A DNA stretch of 34,794 nt from Sporosalibacterium faouarense (GCF_016765695.1 NZ_JAETGO010000088.1:1-34794); one strand, 5' to 3'. Positions 1 through 9,262 are shown, counted from the first letter of the stretch. A program made the numbers and translations. The notes: generated by a model from the letters alone, not told the origin.

Positions 1-61
1 AGTGATTCACACAAAATCATAGATTTTGGTTCTCTACTTATACCAACTGAGCTAATGGGTC
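1..61 (-). tRNA. tRNA-like sequence, incomplete or degenerate (lysine-like 5' half)
   Basis: On the minus strand the sequence from 61 downward starts with a 7-nt acceptor-like GACCCAT, then TA and the box-A/D-arm signature GCTCAGTTGGT, as in many clostridial tRNAs. After that it departs from the norm. The D-loop is long, and a 5-bp stem CAAAA/TTTTG closes a 7-nt loop TCTATGA that lacks U at position 33. The T-arm and 3' acceptor would lie beyond the window edge. A consensus promoter lies just upstream (95-123). It could be a truncated real tRNA with an odd anticodon arm, or a decayed tRNA; the anticodon cannot be assigned safely. Confidence 0.4.
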
Positions 62-94
62 TTGGTTATGCCCTTCTTCATGAGCACTTTATAT

Positions 95-123
95 ATGATA
101 CATGATATTTTATCCGTTGTCAA
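95..123 (-). promoter_or_regulatory. Sigma-A promoter of the tRNA-like element
   Basis: Minus-strand TTGACA (118-123) and TATCAT (95-100) are separated by exactly 17 bp. Transcription would start near 88 and run into the tRNA-like sequence about 27 nt later, as expected for a tRNA leader. Confidence 0.75.
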
Positions 124-202
124 CACTTTGAATGATTTTTTGTCGTTTTTTGTATAACAATTTTTAGTAGTTATTTTATTATTCATATATCATAAAATAA
201 CA

Positions 203-251
203 AAAGCTGATTCCCTAAATATAACTTAATACAAATAGAAAAATCAGCTTT
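203..251 (-). terminator. Probable terminator downstream of purA
   Basis: A 10-bp perfect stem (203-212 with 242-251, AAAGCTGATT/AATCAGCTTT) has a long 29-nt loop. On the minus strand it is followed by a T-rich stretch. It lies about 30 bp after the purA stop. The long loop makes it weaker than the other terminators here. Confidence 0.5.
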
Positions 252-278
252 CAATATACTTTTTCACTTTATTTAAGA

Positions 279-1565
279 TTAAAATATTTCTTCTATTATT
301 AATGTTTCACTTCTTTTAGGACCTACAGATGCTATGCTTACCTTTACACCACTTAGTTCTTCTATTCTTTTTAGATAGTTCTTAGCAGTTTGTGGGAGGT
401 CTTCGTATTTCTCAACATTCGTCATTTCTTCATCAGACCATCCATCCAGCTCTTCATATATTGGGTTACATTTAGCCAAAGTCTCTAAGCTAGCTGGGAA
501 AGCTTCTATTTTCTCACCATCTAACTCATATCCCACACATATTTTAACTTTATCAAATCCTGCTAGAGTATCTATCCTAGTTACAGCAAATGAACTAAAT
601 CCATTTATCTGAGCTGAGTACTTTAACATAACCGCATCTAGCCATCCACACCTTCTAGGCCTTCCAGTAGTTGTACCAAACTCATGTCCTTTTTCTCTTA
701 TTGCATCGCCAATCTCATCATGCAATTCAGTAGGGAATGGACCTCTACCTACCCTAGTAGTATATGCCTTAACTACTCCCAAAGCACTCTTTAATCCAAA
801 TGGACTAATCCCTGCTCCAATTGATACTCCTCCTGATATTGGATGAGAAGATGTCAAATAAGGATAAGTTCCAAAGTCTAGATCTAGCAATGTCCCTTGG
901 GCTCCTTCAAACAATATTTTTTTATTCTCTTTTAAAGACTTATTCAGTAAATCCGTTGTATCAGCTATATATTTTTTGATCTCTTCTAAATAACCGCTAT
1001 ATTCTTTAATTATAGCATCAGCGTCAAGACCTTCTTTTCCATACAGCTTCTCAATTATTTCATTTTTATTATTAATGTTTTCTCTTAATCTCTCTTCAAA
1101 AAATTCTTTATGAAAAACATCGCACATTCTAATTCCTGTTCTCTCAACCTTATCTCTATAGCATGGACCTATTCCTTTAACAGTAGTACCAATCTTATTC
1201 TTTCCTTTTTTCTCTTCTTCTAACTGATCAAGTAAAATATGATATGGAAAAATGATATGAGCTCTATCACTGATTCTAAGATTTTCTGTATTTATCCCTC
1301 TATCATTAAGGTATTTAATCTCTTCTAATAAAGATTTAGGGTTTATTACTAATCCATTTCCTAAAACACAAATTTTATCACCTGCAAAAATCCCTGATGG
1401 TATCAAGTGAAGTTTATATTGATTTTCTCCGATTTCCACAGTATGTCCTGCATTGTCACCACCTTGATATCTAACAACAAAATCTGCTTTATTAGCAAGA
1501 TAATCTGTTATTTTTCCTTTACCCTCATCACCCCATTGGGCACCTAGTATTACGAGAGTTGACAT
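279..1565 (-). CDS. purA: Adenylosuccinate synthetase
   Basis: Cytosolic enzyme that joins IMP and aspartate with GTP to make adenylosuccinate, the first committed step to AMP. At 428 residues from this start it has the usual family length. The N-terminal WGDEGKGK loop carries the catalytic Asp13, and GDNAGHTV places the conserved His at 41; the GTP-binding [12 protein letters not shown] and [12 protein letters not shown] segments are intact. The reading frame stays open upstream to 1625, but the ATG at 1563-1565 is chosen because AAGGAGAGG sits 6 nt before it and the protein then begins at the conserved [10 protein letters not shown]. It has its own promoter (1641-1669) and follows dnaB in the classical Firmicutes order, here separated by two inserted genes. 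Confidence 0.98.
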   Translation of the reverse strand: MSTLVILGAQWGDEGKGKITDYLANKADFVVRYQGGDNAGHTVEIGENQYKLHLIPSGIFAGDKICVLGNGLVINPKSLLEEIKYLNDRGINTENLRISDRAHIIFPYHILLDQLEEEKKGKNKIGTTVKGIGPCYRDKVERTGIRMCDVFHKEFFEERLRENINNKNEIIEKLYGKEGLDADAIIKEYSGYLEEIKKYIADTTDLLNKSLKENKKILFEGAQGTLLDLDFGTYPYLTSSHPISGGVSIGAGISPFGLKSALGVVKAYTTRVGRGPFPTELHDEIGDAIREKGHEFGTTTGRPRRCGWLDAVMLKYSAQINGFSSFAVTRIDTLAGFDKVKICVGYELDGEKIEAFPASLETLAKCNPIYEELDGWSDEEMTNVEKYEDLPQTAKNYLKRIEELSGVKVSIASVGPKRSETLIIEEIF

Positions 1566-1612
1566 ATAATCCTCTCCTTTACAAATTAATATTGTAAGTA
1601 AAACGGAGTTGT

Positions 1613-1629
1613 ATTCGCAAAACACGAAT
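1613..1629 (-). promoter_or_regulatory. Small dyad in the purA leader
   Basis: ATTCG/CGAAT arms flank a 7-nt loop, just downstream of the purA -10 element. The plus-strand reading AAAACACGAATTT faintly resembles a PurR half-site (AWWWCCGAACWWT), but with mismatches at key positions. It could be an operator or a 5'-UTR hairpin. Confidence 0.3.
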
Positions 1630-1640
1630 TTCCCTTTACT

Positions 1641-1669
1641 ATATTATCAAATACAACCTTTAAAGTCAA
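1641..1669 (-). promoter_or_regulatory. purA promoter
   Basis: TTGACT (1664-1669) and TAATAT (1641-1646) are spaced 17 bp apart on the minus strand. The expected start near 1635 leaves a leader of about 70 nt before purA. Confidence 0.75.
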
Positions 1670-1720
1670 TTGAAATACGAATTATTTTACATTATCCATT
1701 TATATCGTTCGTTAATTATT

Positions 1721-1748
1721 GTAAAAATAAAAACCCTATTCAGGGCTT
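1721..1748 (-). terminator. Intrinsic terminator after the HD-GYP gene
   Basis: On the minus strand AAGCCCT-GAAT-AGGGTTT forms a 7-bp stem (one G·U pair) with a 4-nt loop, followed by TTTATTTTTAC. It lies about 50 bp after the stop of the HD-GYP gene and isolates it from purA. Confidence 0.8.
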
Positions 1749-1799
1749 AATTTTTATTAAGGATTTAATAAAATAATGAATTGAATAACTTTTAAACTT

Positions 1800-3005
1800 C
1801 TATACTACATTATCAAGAATTTCTATCATTTTCTTAGAAATAAAACCATCCTTGCCCATACTCTTTAATATTTCCATTGCTTTATTGCGAGACATTCCTC
1901 CTCTATAAGGTCTGTCTTCTGTCAATGCTTGATATATATCTGCAACCGCAAGAATTTGATCTTCATTTGTCATCCTAATTGCATCTAGCTTTTCAGGATA
2001 CCCTTTTCCATTCAACTTTTCGTGATGATTGCCAGCCCATTCTGCTATGTCCTCTAAGCCATTTATCTGTTGAAGAATAATTTTCGTATAATATGGATGA
2101 GACTTGATAACCTCAAACTCCTCTTTAGTTAACTTTGAAGACTTTTCTAATATTTCGTTAGGAACAACTAACTTACCTAAATCATGTAATAATCCTGCAA
2201 TTTCCACCTTTTCTATCTCATTACTAGAGTATTTAAGATATTCTGCCATCTTTCTTGATATCTTAGCTACACCTCTAGAATGCCTATGGGTAAACTTACT
2301 TTTATTATCAATTAATAAAGCAAAGGCATCTGCTATTCTTTTCAAATCATCCATATTTATTATCTTTTCCTCTTTTGGCATAATCATATTCAAAAGTTGA
2401 TGCATATTATGAAATTTAATATCGAACCAAAACTTATCTTGTTCAGCTATCTCTCCTAATACTTTTACTAGTAAAGGATTGCTTGCTTGTCCACTCTTTC
2501 TTTCTAACCACTTTCCAAAATTTTCTCTACCTAATTTAGTTTCTAATATATTGCAATTATCAATATCAAAGGAGTCAGCAAGATTAATTATTTGAGATTC
2601 TATTGGAATTTCATCTCCTTTTAAACCGTACACTCCACTACCATCCCAACTTTCGTGATGATATAAAATATATTTTGAAATATCATCAGACAATGGAAGC
2701 TTTTCAGCTATTTGAGACCCTAAAAAACAATGCTCCTCTTTTAGTTTGCTTTTATAGTGTATTTCTTTTATAGTGTAAGATGATAATTGCCCTGTCATAC
2801 CTATGTCATGAATTAATGCTGCATAAAATATATTATTTAGCTTGTCCTCATTTAATCCAATATGCTTAGCTATGTTATAAGAAATATAAGCAGTCCTTCT
2901 AGAGTGCTCAAAATTTCTGTTTTCTGCTATGTCTAATGCTAAAGAAAATGCAAATAGTAATTGACTCAGGTTCACATTCAGCTCTTTGTCTTTTAATACT
3001 CTCAT
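1800..3005 (-). CDS. Tandem HD-domain protein, HD-GYP type (probable cyclic-di-GMP phosphodiesterase)
   Basis: A 401-residue soluble protein with two HD domains. The first has HDIG at 66-69 and HHE at about 116 with a degenerate GYP region (DGSGVYG). The second has HDLGK at about 274, HHE at about 317 and an intact GKGYP, followed by the VADIYQALTEDRPYR segment typical of HD-GYP proteins. The second domain should hydrolyse cyclic di-GMP; the first may be a weakened duplicate with a regulatory role. No input domain or membrane segment is seen. AAGGAGAG lies 11 nt before the ATG. The gene is monocistronic-looking, with a terminator downstream and a DnaA-box cluster in its leader (3031-3059). 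Substrate assignment is from family knowledge only. Confidence 0.85.
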   Translation of the reverse strand: MRVLKDKELNVNLSQLLFAFSLALDIAENRNFEHSRRTAYISYNIAKHIGLNEDKLNNIFYAALIHDIGMTGQLSSYTIKEIHYKSKLKEEHCFLGSQIAEKLPLSDDISKYILYHHESWDGSGVYGLKGDEIPIESQIINLADSFDIDNCNILETKLGRENFGKWLERKSGQASNPLLVKVLGEIAEQDKFWFDIKFHNMHQLLNMIMPKEEKIINMDDLKRIADAFALLIDNKSKFTHRHSRGVAKISRKMAEYLKYSSNEIEKVEIAGLLHDLGKLVVPNEILEKSSKLTKEEFEVIKSHPYYTKIILQQINGLEDIAEWAGNHHEKLNGKGYPEKLDAIRMTNEDQILAVADIYQALTEDRPYRGGMSRNKAMEILKSMGKDGFISKKMIEILDNVV

Positions 3006-3030
3006 CTCTAATCAATCTCTCCTTCAAAAG

Positions 3031-3059
3031 TTATCCACATATCCACAGAGATATGCACA
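3031..3059. promoter_or_regulatory. Cluster of three DnaA-box-like sites
   Basis: Three same-orientation 9-mers fit the box TTATNCACA: TTATCCACA (3031-3039, perfect), ATATCCACA (3039-3047, one mismatch) and ATATGCACA (3051-3059, one mismatch). They fill the 65-bp gap between the GNAT and HD-GYP genes and lie in the leader of the latter. Confidence 0.55.
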
Positions 3060-3070
3060 TATGTTCGGTG

Positions 3071-3682
3071 TTATTCGCTTGCTAAAGCTTCCCTCATTTC
3101 ACAGAACTTTTTATGTTCAATTTTCATTTGGTAAAGAAAACAATATATATCCCCATCTTCTAGAAAGAAATATTCCGTATCAACATATTTGTCTAAATTA
3201 TATATCCTAATATCATCATTATCAATCTTTTCTTTATATTCATCTATGATTTCAAATCCACATTTCTTATAGCATCTTAGAGCTCTCTTATTAAACTTTG
3301 CAACTTCAAGATACATTGTTCGCATTCTAATTTTGTTAAAAAAATAGTCTAAGAAAAGGTTAATGGTTTCCGTTCCAAATCCTTTATTAATGAAATTCGG
3401 ATCAAATACAATACCAAGAGTAGCACTTTTTTTAAACTTTTTTATATCTTTTATTGTTAAGTACCCTATTGTTCTATTGAAATTATCTAATATAGAATAG
3501 CATTTTTTACTCTTCCTGCCTGTTTTAATATTGAACCATTCTTTAACTTCCATATCATTTAACTTAGGAAAATTATAATCATAAAATAATGGATCGTCGT
3601 GCTTCCCCCAATCACGCATGGCATATACATCTTCGACTAGCAAATGACGTATCTTAATACTACTAGACTCTGCAATAAACAT
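3071..3682 (-). CDS. GNAT family N-acetyltransferase
   Basis: A 203-residue protein of the RimJ/RimL-like branch. The acyl-CoA-binding loop is recognisable as GIVFDPNFINKGFGTE (about 92-107), followed by the helix leading to LEVAKFNKRALRCYKKCGF, the standard motif-B region. The substrate (protein N-terminus, antibiotic or small amine) cannot be told. About 40 residues after the GNAT core form an aromatic, acidic tail (VDTEYFFLEDGDIYCFLYQ) that is not part of the usual domain. GGGGAGAAGG precedes the ATG at a good distance. It is not part of the conserved dnaB-purA block in other Firmicutes, so it is probably an insertion together with the HD-GYP gene. Confidence 0.85.
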   Translation of the reverse strand: MFIAESSSIKIRHLLVEDVYAMRDWGKHDDPLFYDYNFPKLNDMEVKEWFNIKTGRKSKKCYSILDNFNRTIGYLTIKDIKKFKKSATLGIVFDPNFINKGFGTETINLFLDYFFNKIRMRTMYLEVAKFNKRALRCYKKCGFEIIDEYKEKIDNDDIRIYNLDKYVDTEYFFLEDGDIYCFLYQMKIEHKKFCEMREALASE

Positions 3683-3900
3683 AATCCTTCTCCCCTATAC
3701 ATTTTTTAAATTTAGACTAGCCTATATATAATAGTTTATGAACCAATTTTGTTCATTATTATTATTTATACAGGATAGTCTGTAATAGGGCTATTCTTAA
3801 CAATATTATTAACTTTATATCTTTATTTGTTATTGAGCTATAAATTACTTTACCCTTAATTTAAGATAATATTAAGTATTTGAATTTCTTTTCTAACTCA

Positions 3901-5244
3901 TTAATCTCTGAATTTTTCAAGGTTAACAAACTTAGTAAATTGACCCATAAATACTAATTCTATCGACCCTGTAGGGCCATTTCTATGCTTTGCAATAATT
4001 ACTTCACCTATATTTTTCTTTTCTGTATCTTCGTTATAATATTCATCCCTATAGAGAAACATTACTATATCAGCATCTTGCTCTATGGCTCCAGATTCTC
4101 TAAGGTCAGATAGTATTGGTCTATGATCAGCCCTCAATTCCGGAGCACGAGATAGCTGAGATAGAGCTATAACAGGACACTCCATTTCTTTAGCCAAACC
4201 CTTCAAGCCTCTAGATATAGCTGAAATTTCTTGTTGTCTACTTTCAATTTTTCCATTTCCCTGCATCAGCTGCAAATAGTCAACTAGAACTAAATCCAAC
4301 CCTTGTTCAACCTTCAGCTTTCTACATTTAGCTTTCATTTCCATAATAGTTATTCCTGGTGTATCATCTATAAAAACTTTAGATTTTGATAGAGGTCCCA
4401 TGGCACTAACTAACCTAGGCCATTCATCTTCAGATAATGTACCGTTTATTATCTTCCCAAGCTCTACGTGGGATTCCGTACTTAGCATACGCTGAACAAG
4501 CTGTTCTTTAGACATCTCAAGACTGAATACTGCCACAGACGCATCTGATCTCAATGCGCAGTTTTGAGCAATATTTATACCAAAAGTTGTTTTCCCCATT
4601 GATGGTCTAGCCGCAATTAAAACTAAATCAGACTTCTGCAATCCTGAAGTCTTATTATCCAAATCAATAAATCCAGTGGCTAAACCAGTTATACCATCCT
4701 TCTTTTTAGACATTTCCTCTATTCTATTAAAACTGTCTAGTAAAACATCCTTTATTGGGGCAAATCCTTCATGACCTCTTCTTTGAGTTATATCAAATAT
4801 CTTTTTCTCTGCCAGATCAATTATATTATTAATTTCATCATCTGCTTCATAGCCTTTAGCTATTATATCGTCAGAAGCCTTAATTAGCTTCCTTAATACT
4901 GATTTCTCTTCAACTATTTCACAATAATACTTTATATTAGCTGTTGTTGAGACAGCCTCTGATAAGTCAGCTAAATACACTACACCACCTATAGCATCTA
5001 GAGTTCCTCTTTTCTTAAGTTCTTCTGATAATGTTATAAGGTCTACTGGCTCATCTCTATCGTATATTTCAACAATTGATTCAAATATTTCCTTATGAGC
5101 TTCTTTATAGAAATCCTCAGATAACAAAATTTCTGTAGCTGCCACTATAGCATCCTTATCTAATATCATTGCTCCTAAAACAGATTGTTCCCCTTCTATA
5201 CTATGAGGTGGAATCTTCCCTAAGGTTTTTAAATCAGCTGTCAC
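3901..5244 (-). CDS. dnaB: Replicative DNA helicase DnaB (DnaC of Bacillus)
   Basis: Hexameric 5'-3' helicase that unwinds the replication fork. It is 447 residues long, the normal length, without an intein. The N-terminal primase-interacting domain (about 12-110) opens with PHSIEGEQSVLG. The RecA-like domain has Walker A RPSMGKTT (213-220), Walker B in LVLVDYLQLM, and the LSQLSR and DLRESGAIEQDAD motifs. It starts with GTG, chosen for the strong AGGAGGTG seven nt upstream. A terminator hairpin (5268-5293) sits just before this ribosome-binding site, so expression depends on read-through from rplI or on a promoter I do not see. Confidence 0.98.
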   Translation of the reverse strand: MTADLKTLGKIPPHSIEGEQSVLGAMILDKDAIVAATEILLSEDFYKEAHKEIFESIVEIYDRDEPVDLITLSEELKKRGTLDAIGGVVYLADLSEAVSTTANIKYYCEIVEEKSVLRKLIKASDDIIAKGYEADDEINNIIDLAEKKIFDITQRRGHEGFAPIKDVLLDSFNRIEEMSKKKDGITGLATGFIDLDNKTSGLQKSDLVLIAARPSMGKTTFGINIAQNCALRSDASVAVFSLEMSKEQLVQRMLSTESHVELGKIINGTLSEDEWPRLVSAMGPLSKSKVFIDDTPGITIMEMKAKCRKLKVEQGLDLVLVDYLQLMQGNGKIESRQQEISAISRGLKGLAKEMECPVIALSQLSRAPELRADHRPILSDLRESGAIEQDADIVMFLYRDEYYNEDTEKKNIGEVIIAKHRNGPTGSIELVFMGQFTKFVNLEKFRD

Positions 5245-5260
5245 CTTAACACCTCCTATG

Positions 5261-5293
5261 GATTTAATAAAAGCGGCAACTACGCCGCTTTTA
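5261..5293 (-). terminator. Terminator or attenuator between rplI and dnaB
   Basis: A 10-bp GC-rich perfect stem (5268-5277 with 5284-5293, arm TAAAAGCGGC) with a 6-nt loop is followed on the minus strand by TTAAATC. It ends about 10 nt before the dnaB ribosome-binding site. The weak T tract suggests partial termination, lowering dnaB relative to rplI. Confidence 0.7.
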
Positions 5294-5350
5294 TGCTTGT
5301 CTATATTATAAACATTGCCATATTTAGTTTTATATAAACACCAAGTATTC

Positions 5351-5797
5351 TTATTTGGCTTTTACATGAACCTTAAATTTAGCAGTAACATTAGGATAAA
5401 CCTTTGCTTCTACTTCAGTAACACCTAATGTTTTAATATTATTATCTAAATTAATTTTTCTTTTATCAATTTTTATCTTATGTTGCTTTTGTAAAGATTG
5501 AGCTACATCTTTAGTAGTTATTGATCCAAAAAGCTTTCCATTGTCCCCTGCTTTGCTAAATAGATCTACAGTAATCTTAGATAGCTTTTCAGCTAATTTT
5601 TTAGCTTCTTCTAGCTCTGATTCTTTCTTTAGTTTTTTAGCCTGCTTTTGCTCCTTTAATACCTTAACGTTTCCTTGAGTTGCCTCTTCTGCTAATCCCC
5701 TAGGAAGTAAAAAGTTTCTAGCATGCCCATCTTTGGCATTAACTACATCTCCCTTTTTTCCAAGTCCTTTTACATCTTTAAGTAATATTACTTTCAT
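5351..5797 (-). CDS. rplI: 50S ribosomal protein L9
   Basis: A large-subunit protein that binds 23S rRNA near L1. It is 148 residues long, the family norm. The N-terminal signature [19 protein letters not shown]...[13 protein letters not shown] is intact, followed by the charged connecting helix (about 40-75) and the C-terminal domain. The ATG overlaps the gdpP stop codon in an ATGA arrangement (5794-5797), so translation is probably coupled to gdpP. Confidence 0.98.
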   Translation of the reverse strand: MKVILLKDVKGLGKKGDVVNAKDGHARNFLLPRGLAEEATQGNVKVLKEQKQAKKLKKESELEEAKKLAEKLSKITVDLFSKAGDNGKLFGSITTKDVAQSLQKQHKIKIDKRKINLDNNIKTLGVTEVEAKVYPNVTAKFKVHVKAK

Positions 5798-7803
5798 TCA
5801 TCCTCACCTTCCTCTAGATATTCTCTTATTGCATTTTCTAACATAACTTCAGCGTCTTCTAAACTTACATCCTCTAGCTGAGCCCCAGCCACAGTTAGAT
5901 GGCCACCACCACCTAATTTTTCCAAAATTAATTGTACACTTAGGTCTCCTAAGGATCTTCCACTAATATGAATTTTCCCTTCGTTATTTGTTAGTACAAA
6001 GGAAGCAGTAATACCTTTAATATTTAACAGTGCATCAGCTGCTTGAGCAACAATTAATATAGCATCCTCACTTTCTTTCTCTAGCCTAGAGATAGCTATA
6101 GTTTCTTCTATAAACTTAGCATTTTTAACTACTTCTGCTTTAGACACAAAAATTTCTAAATCATCTTGAAACAATTGCCTTACTGTAGTTGTATCTGCTC
6201 CCGCTCTTCTTAAAAAGGATGCAGCCTCAAAGGTCCTAACTCCAGTTTTAAAGGTAAAGCTCTTAGTATCAACACTTATTCCTGCTAATAGGGCTTCAGC
6301 CTCAAACTTTTCAATCTTAAGCTTATCTCCCATGTAATATAATATTTCTGAAACTAACTCACATGTGGAAGAAGCATATGGTTCTTGATATACTAGCACC
6401 GGATCTTCAATAAACTCTGCTCCTCTTCTATGGTGGTCTATTACCACAACTTTATCTACTATGTCTAATACCTTTGGTGCCTCAACAAAATTAGGTCTAT
6501 GACTATCTACAACAACACATAATGATGATTTATTAGCTAATGTCTGTGCCCTTTCAGAAGTTATTATATGATCCAAATATTCTGGATGCTCTTTTTGAAT
6601 TTTCCCATAGATATTCTGAATCGATGGATTTACACCATCTAAAACTATATATCCCGTTTTCTCTCTATTTACGACAGCCCTATATACTCCTATAGCAGCA
6701 CCAAAGCTATCCATATCAGCAATCTTGTGACCCATAATAAAAACCTTATCGGATTGATCTATAAGCTGTCTTAGGGCATGAGCAATTACTCTCGCCTTTA
6801 CTTTAGTTCTCTTCTCAACAGCCTTACTTTTTCCACCATAAAAGCTGAGCTTATCTATTTTCTTAACTACTGCTTGATCTCCACCTCTTCCTAAAGCAAT
6901 ATCCATTGCCGCACTGGCAAATTCATATAGTTGCCCTGGTGTTTTGCCATTCACTCCTACCCCTATACTCAAGGTAGCTGGAATAGTATTCCCTTGCTCT
7001 ATTTCCCTTATATCGTCTAGTATATCAAATCTTTTTGTTTCTAGTAAATCAAGATTCTTATGTTCAAAAACAATAATATATTTATCATTCTCGTACTTTC
7101 TAATTAAACCATTCATTCTTTGAGCTAATGTGTTTAACTTCTTATCTATTTCAGCTAAAACTATAGGTCTATTAGCTTCATCGGTACTATTCTTTACATC
7201 TTCATAATTATCAATCTGAACTAAAGCCACATCAATCTTCTCATTATTGTATTTTTCCTTTAGTAACGAGAAATTGGTGGTATCTATCCAGTAAAGCATT
7301 ATGATATAATTATCCTTGGACTCATTTCTGCGTTTACTTTTTACTAGATTATATAATACTTTATAGTACCTGTCATTAATAGAAACTTCCATGGACATAT
7401 CTTCTTTACTTTCCATTATTTTATCTATGTTGAAGTCAGGTATAATATCATTAATATTTTTATTTAATAACCCTTGCTTATTTGTAACCTCTGTAAACTT
7501 TGGATTATACCAGCTTATAGATCCATCTAATTCAGCCATTACTAGAGGAATAGGAAGATTTAAAATTGCATGTTTCGTTGCCGAATCAAATTCTTCTGTT
7601 AATCCTTCAATATATTTTGTCCACTCTACTCTTTTCATATGGACATTGTTCCAATGATAGTATATTAAGTATCCTAGAACGATAACCCCTACCGCTGATA
7701 TTTTAGGCTCATAAAACGCTATAACTCCTATCAAGATACCAATTATCCATAAATAGATTTTTGTATCTGGAGTTAAAATTTTAAATATTTTTTTATTGGC
7801 CAT
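5794..7803 (-). CDS. gdpP: GdpP/YybT-type cyclic-di-AMP phosphodiesterase
   Basis: Membrane-anchored enzyme that hydrolyses c-di-AMP to pApA and so controls potassium/osmotic balance and wall stress. It has 669 residues: two membrane helices (about 15-50), a PAS-like haem/ligand domain (about 70-170), a degenerate GGDEF domain (about 185-315), and a DHH/DHHA1 module. The catalytic motifs are intact: GHKIADMDS (358-366), VVDSH (431-435), IDHH (455-458) and GGGGH (631-635). GGGAGGA precedes the ATG. It sits between DUF2232 and rplI as in Bacillus (yybS-yybT-rplI) and overlaps rplI by 4 nt. Confidence 0.97.
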   Translation of the reverse strand: MANKKIFKILTPDTKIYLWIIGILIGVIAFYEPKISAVGVIVLGYLIYYHWNNVHMKRVEWTKYIEGLTEEFDSATKHAILNLPIPLVMAELDGSISWYNPKFTEVTNKQGLLNKNINDIIPDFNIDKIMESKEDMSMEVSINDRYYKVLYNLVKSKRRNESKDNYIIMLYWIDTTNFSLLKEKYNNEKIDVALVQIDNYEDVKNSTDEANRPIVLAEIDKKLNTLAQRMNGLIRKYENDKYIIVFEHKNLDLLETKRFDILDDIREIEQGNTIPATLSIGVGVNGKTPGQLYEFASAAMDIALGRGGDQAVVKKIDKLSFYGGKSKAVEKRTKVKARVIAHALRQLIDQSDKVFIMGHKIADMDSFGAAIGVYRAVVNREKTGYIVLDGVNPSIQNIYGKIQKEHPEYLDHIITSERAQTLANKSSLCVVVDSHRPNFVEAPKVLDIVDKVVVIDHHRRGAEFIEDPVLVYQEPYASSTCELVSEILYYMGDKLKIEKFEAEALLAGISVDTKSFTFKTGVRTFEAASFLRRAGADTTTVRQLFQDDLEIFVSKAEVVKNAKFIEETIAISRLEKESEDAILIVAQAADALLNIKGITASFVLTNNEGKIHISGRSLGDLSVQLILEKLGGGGHLTVAGAQLEDVSLEDAEVMLENAIREYLEEGEDE

Positions 7804-7821
7804 TATTTATCCTCCCAAAAC

Positions 7822-8769
7822 TCAATTAGACTTCCCTAACTTTCTCAAATTAAATAATACATCTATTAACCCTACAAGAGAAATTACAGCAGAGTTAATG
7901 ATAGCTAAAATTACTAAAATCACTTTTAAAACTTTATTCAATTTAAATTTATCCATAAAGTATATAATTACAGCTAACCCTTGAAGGAAGAACACAAATA
8001 TTATTATAGCTGTTATATTTATAAAGATACTCTCAAAGTATAATACCTTTATATATTTTATTATTATAGATCCTAAAATCATTATCACTGAACCTAAAAT
8101 AATATGTTTAGGAAGATTGAATAATTTAAATTTAGCTAATGTAATATTCTTATATCCAAATCTTCTTAATACAACAACTGCTCCCCAATAAACCACATAT
8201 GTAGTTACAATTGCTGATGTCAATATGAAAAAAGGAAAAAGTACTAACATGTAATCAAATAATGATTTCATATAATCTTCCATTTGAGATAATTCATAGC
8301 TAGAAATATCTAATCCCTTTAGGCCCTCTACTTGCATAGTTAAAACATCATTTAAATACCCTTCCATTGATTCTATCAAACTCGTTCCACTAATAACATC
8401 AAACATAGTTATTGATAGTAATATCGATACCAATGCTACCCCAAAGCTAAATATAAGAACATTATTTTGTTTAAACTTTCTTTTAAGCATATATGAAAAA
8501 GAAATTGATAAAAATCCAAAGGTAATAAACATTAATAATCCTATAATCAAATTGGTTAACACTCCAATAAGTAAGCTAGATGCAATTAAAGCTAATATAT
8601 TATACTTAGTACCATGTCTTACCCCTATTACTATAAATGGAATAGGGAAAAAGATTATTACAGTTGGAATAAAGTATAATCCGATGAGTGCAAATGCCAC
8701 CATTAAAGTTGTAGTTATTGAAGTTTCTGCTATAGCTCTTGTTTTTTCTCCTAAATTCAAAATACCCAC
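7822..8769 (-). CDS. DUF2232 family membrane protein (YybS-like)
   Basis: A 315-residue polytopic membrane protein with about eight hydrophobic segments; the loop FPIPFIVIGVRHG near the N-terminus is typical of DUF2232. Its biochemical role is unknown; the family is distantly related in fold to ECF-type S components. GTG is the likely start (8767-8769), 2 nt past the TAG of the MazG-like gene, with AAGAGGA inside that gene's last codons. The position directly upstream of gdpP matches Bacillus yybS and implies co-expression with c-di-AMP turnover and L9. Confidence 0.85.
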   Translation of the reverse strand: MGILNLGEKTRAIAETSITTTLMVAFALIGLYFIPTVIIFFPIPFIVIGVRHGTKYNILALIASSLLIGVLTNLIIGLLMFITFGFLSISFSYMLKRKFKQNNVLIFSFGVALVSILLSITMFDVISGTSLIESMEGYLNDVLTMQVEGLKGLDISSYELSQMEDYMKSLFDYMLVLFPFFILTSAIVTTYVVYWGAVVVLRRFGYKNITLAKFKLFNLPKHIILGSVIMILGSIIIKYIKVLYFESIFINITAIIIFVFFLQGLAVIIYFMDKFKLNKVLKVILVILAIINSAVISLVGLIDVLFNLRKLGKSN

Positions 8770-8771
8770 CT

Positions 8772-9095
8772 CTATCCTCTTGTTCTTTTAAAATAATCTA
8801 ATAGTTTACTTAAATCTCCATACCATTTTTCAATCTTATGTTCTTCTACTATTCCTAATCTAACTTTACTTTCTAGCTTTTCATCTATTCTTTCAAAACT
8901 AACTCCTAAACGCTTACCTAGTAAATATGTAACAAGAATAATATTAGCTAATACATCTAGTATTGCCTCTTGACTATTTTGTACTCCTTTTACAAGTAAT
9001 TGAAATAAAGTAGCCACTGCAGTCAGGATTTCACTTTTTAGCCATTCTATTACTCTTATATTCTTCGTAATATCTACGTTCTTATTATATCCCAT
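8772..9095 (-). CDS. MazG-like family protein
   Basis: A 107-residue soluble, mostly helical protein resembling the small MazG-like family found in Clostridia next to DUF2232. The segments EWLKSEILTAVATLFQLLVKG and LANIILVTYLLGKRLGV fit the four-helix all-alpha NTP pyrophosphohydrolase fold. I do not see the full EExxE/ExxD metal-binding signature, so catalytic activity is doubtful. GGGGGAG precedes the ATG by 8 nt. It is the first gene of the operon running through DUF2232, gdpP and rplI. Confidence 0.75.
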   Translation of the reverse strand: MGYNKNVDITKNIRVIEWLKSEILTAVATLFQLLVKGVQNSQEAILDVLANIILVTYLLGKRLGVSFERIDEKLESKVRLGIVEEHKIEKWYGDLSKLLDYFKRTRG

Positions 9096-9233
9096 TAATA
9101 CTCCCCCTTAGATACATTATAACAAATGTAAGCTGATTATATCTATACATTATATATTTGAAATATATATACTTCTAAGTTAAACCTAAACTCTACAACA
9201 TATAGATGTGTAATATATACTAGCTACATTAAA

Positions 9234-9262
9234 ATTCTATATAGTATATATACTTATGTCAA
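9234..9262 (-). promoter_or_regulatory. Promoter of the MazG-like/DUF2232/gdpP/rplI operon
   Basis: TTGACA (9257-9262) and TAGAAT (9234-9239) have a 17-bp spacer on the minus strand. It gives a leader of roughly 130 nt before the first gene. Confidence 0.65.

Noticed and set aside
1613-1630. PurR box controlling purA
   Set aside because: Only a loose match to one half-site; the central CCGAAC is not present. Kept only as a low-confidence dyad.
9140-9260. Replication-origin-like DNA-unwinding element
   Set aside because: AT-rich tracts only; no DnaA boxes nearby and the region is explained as promoter and leader.
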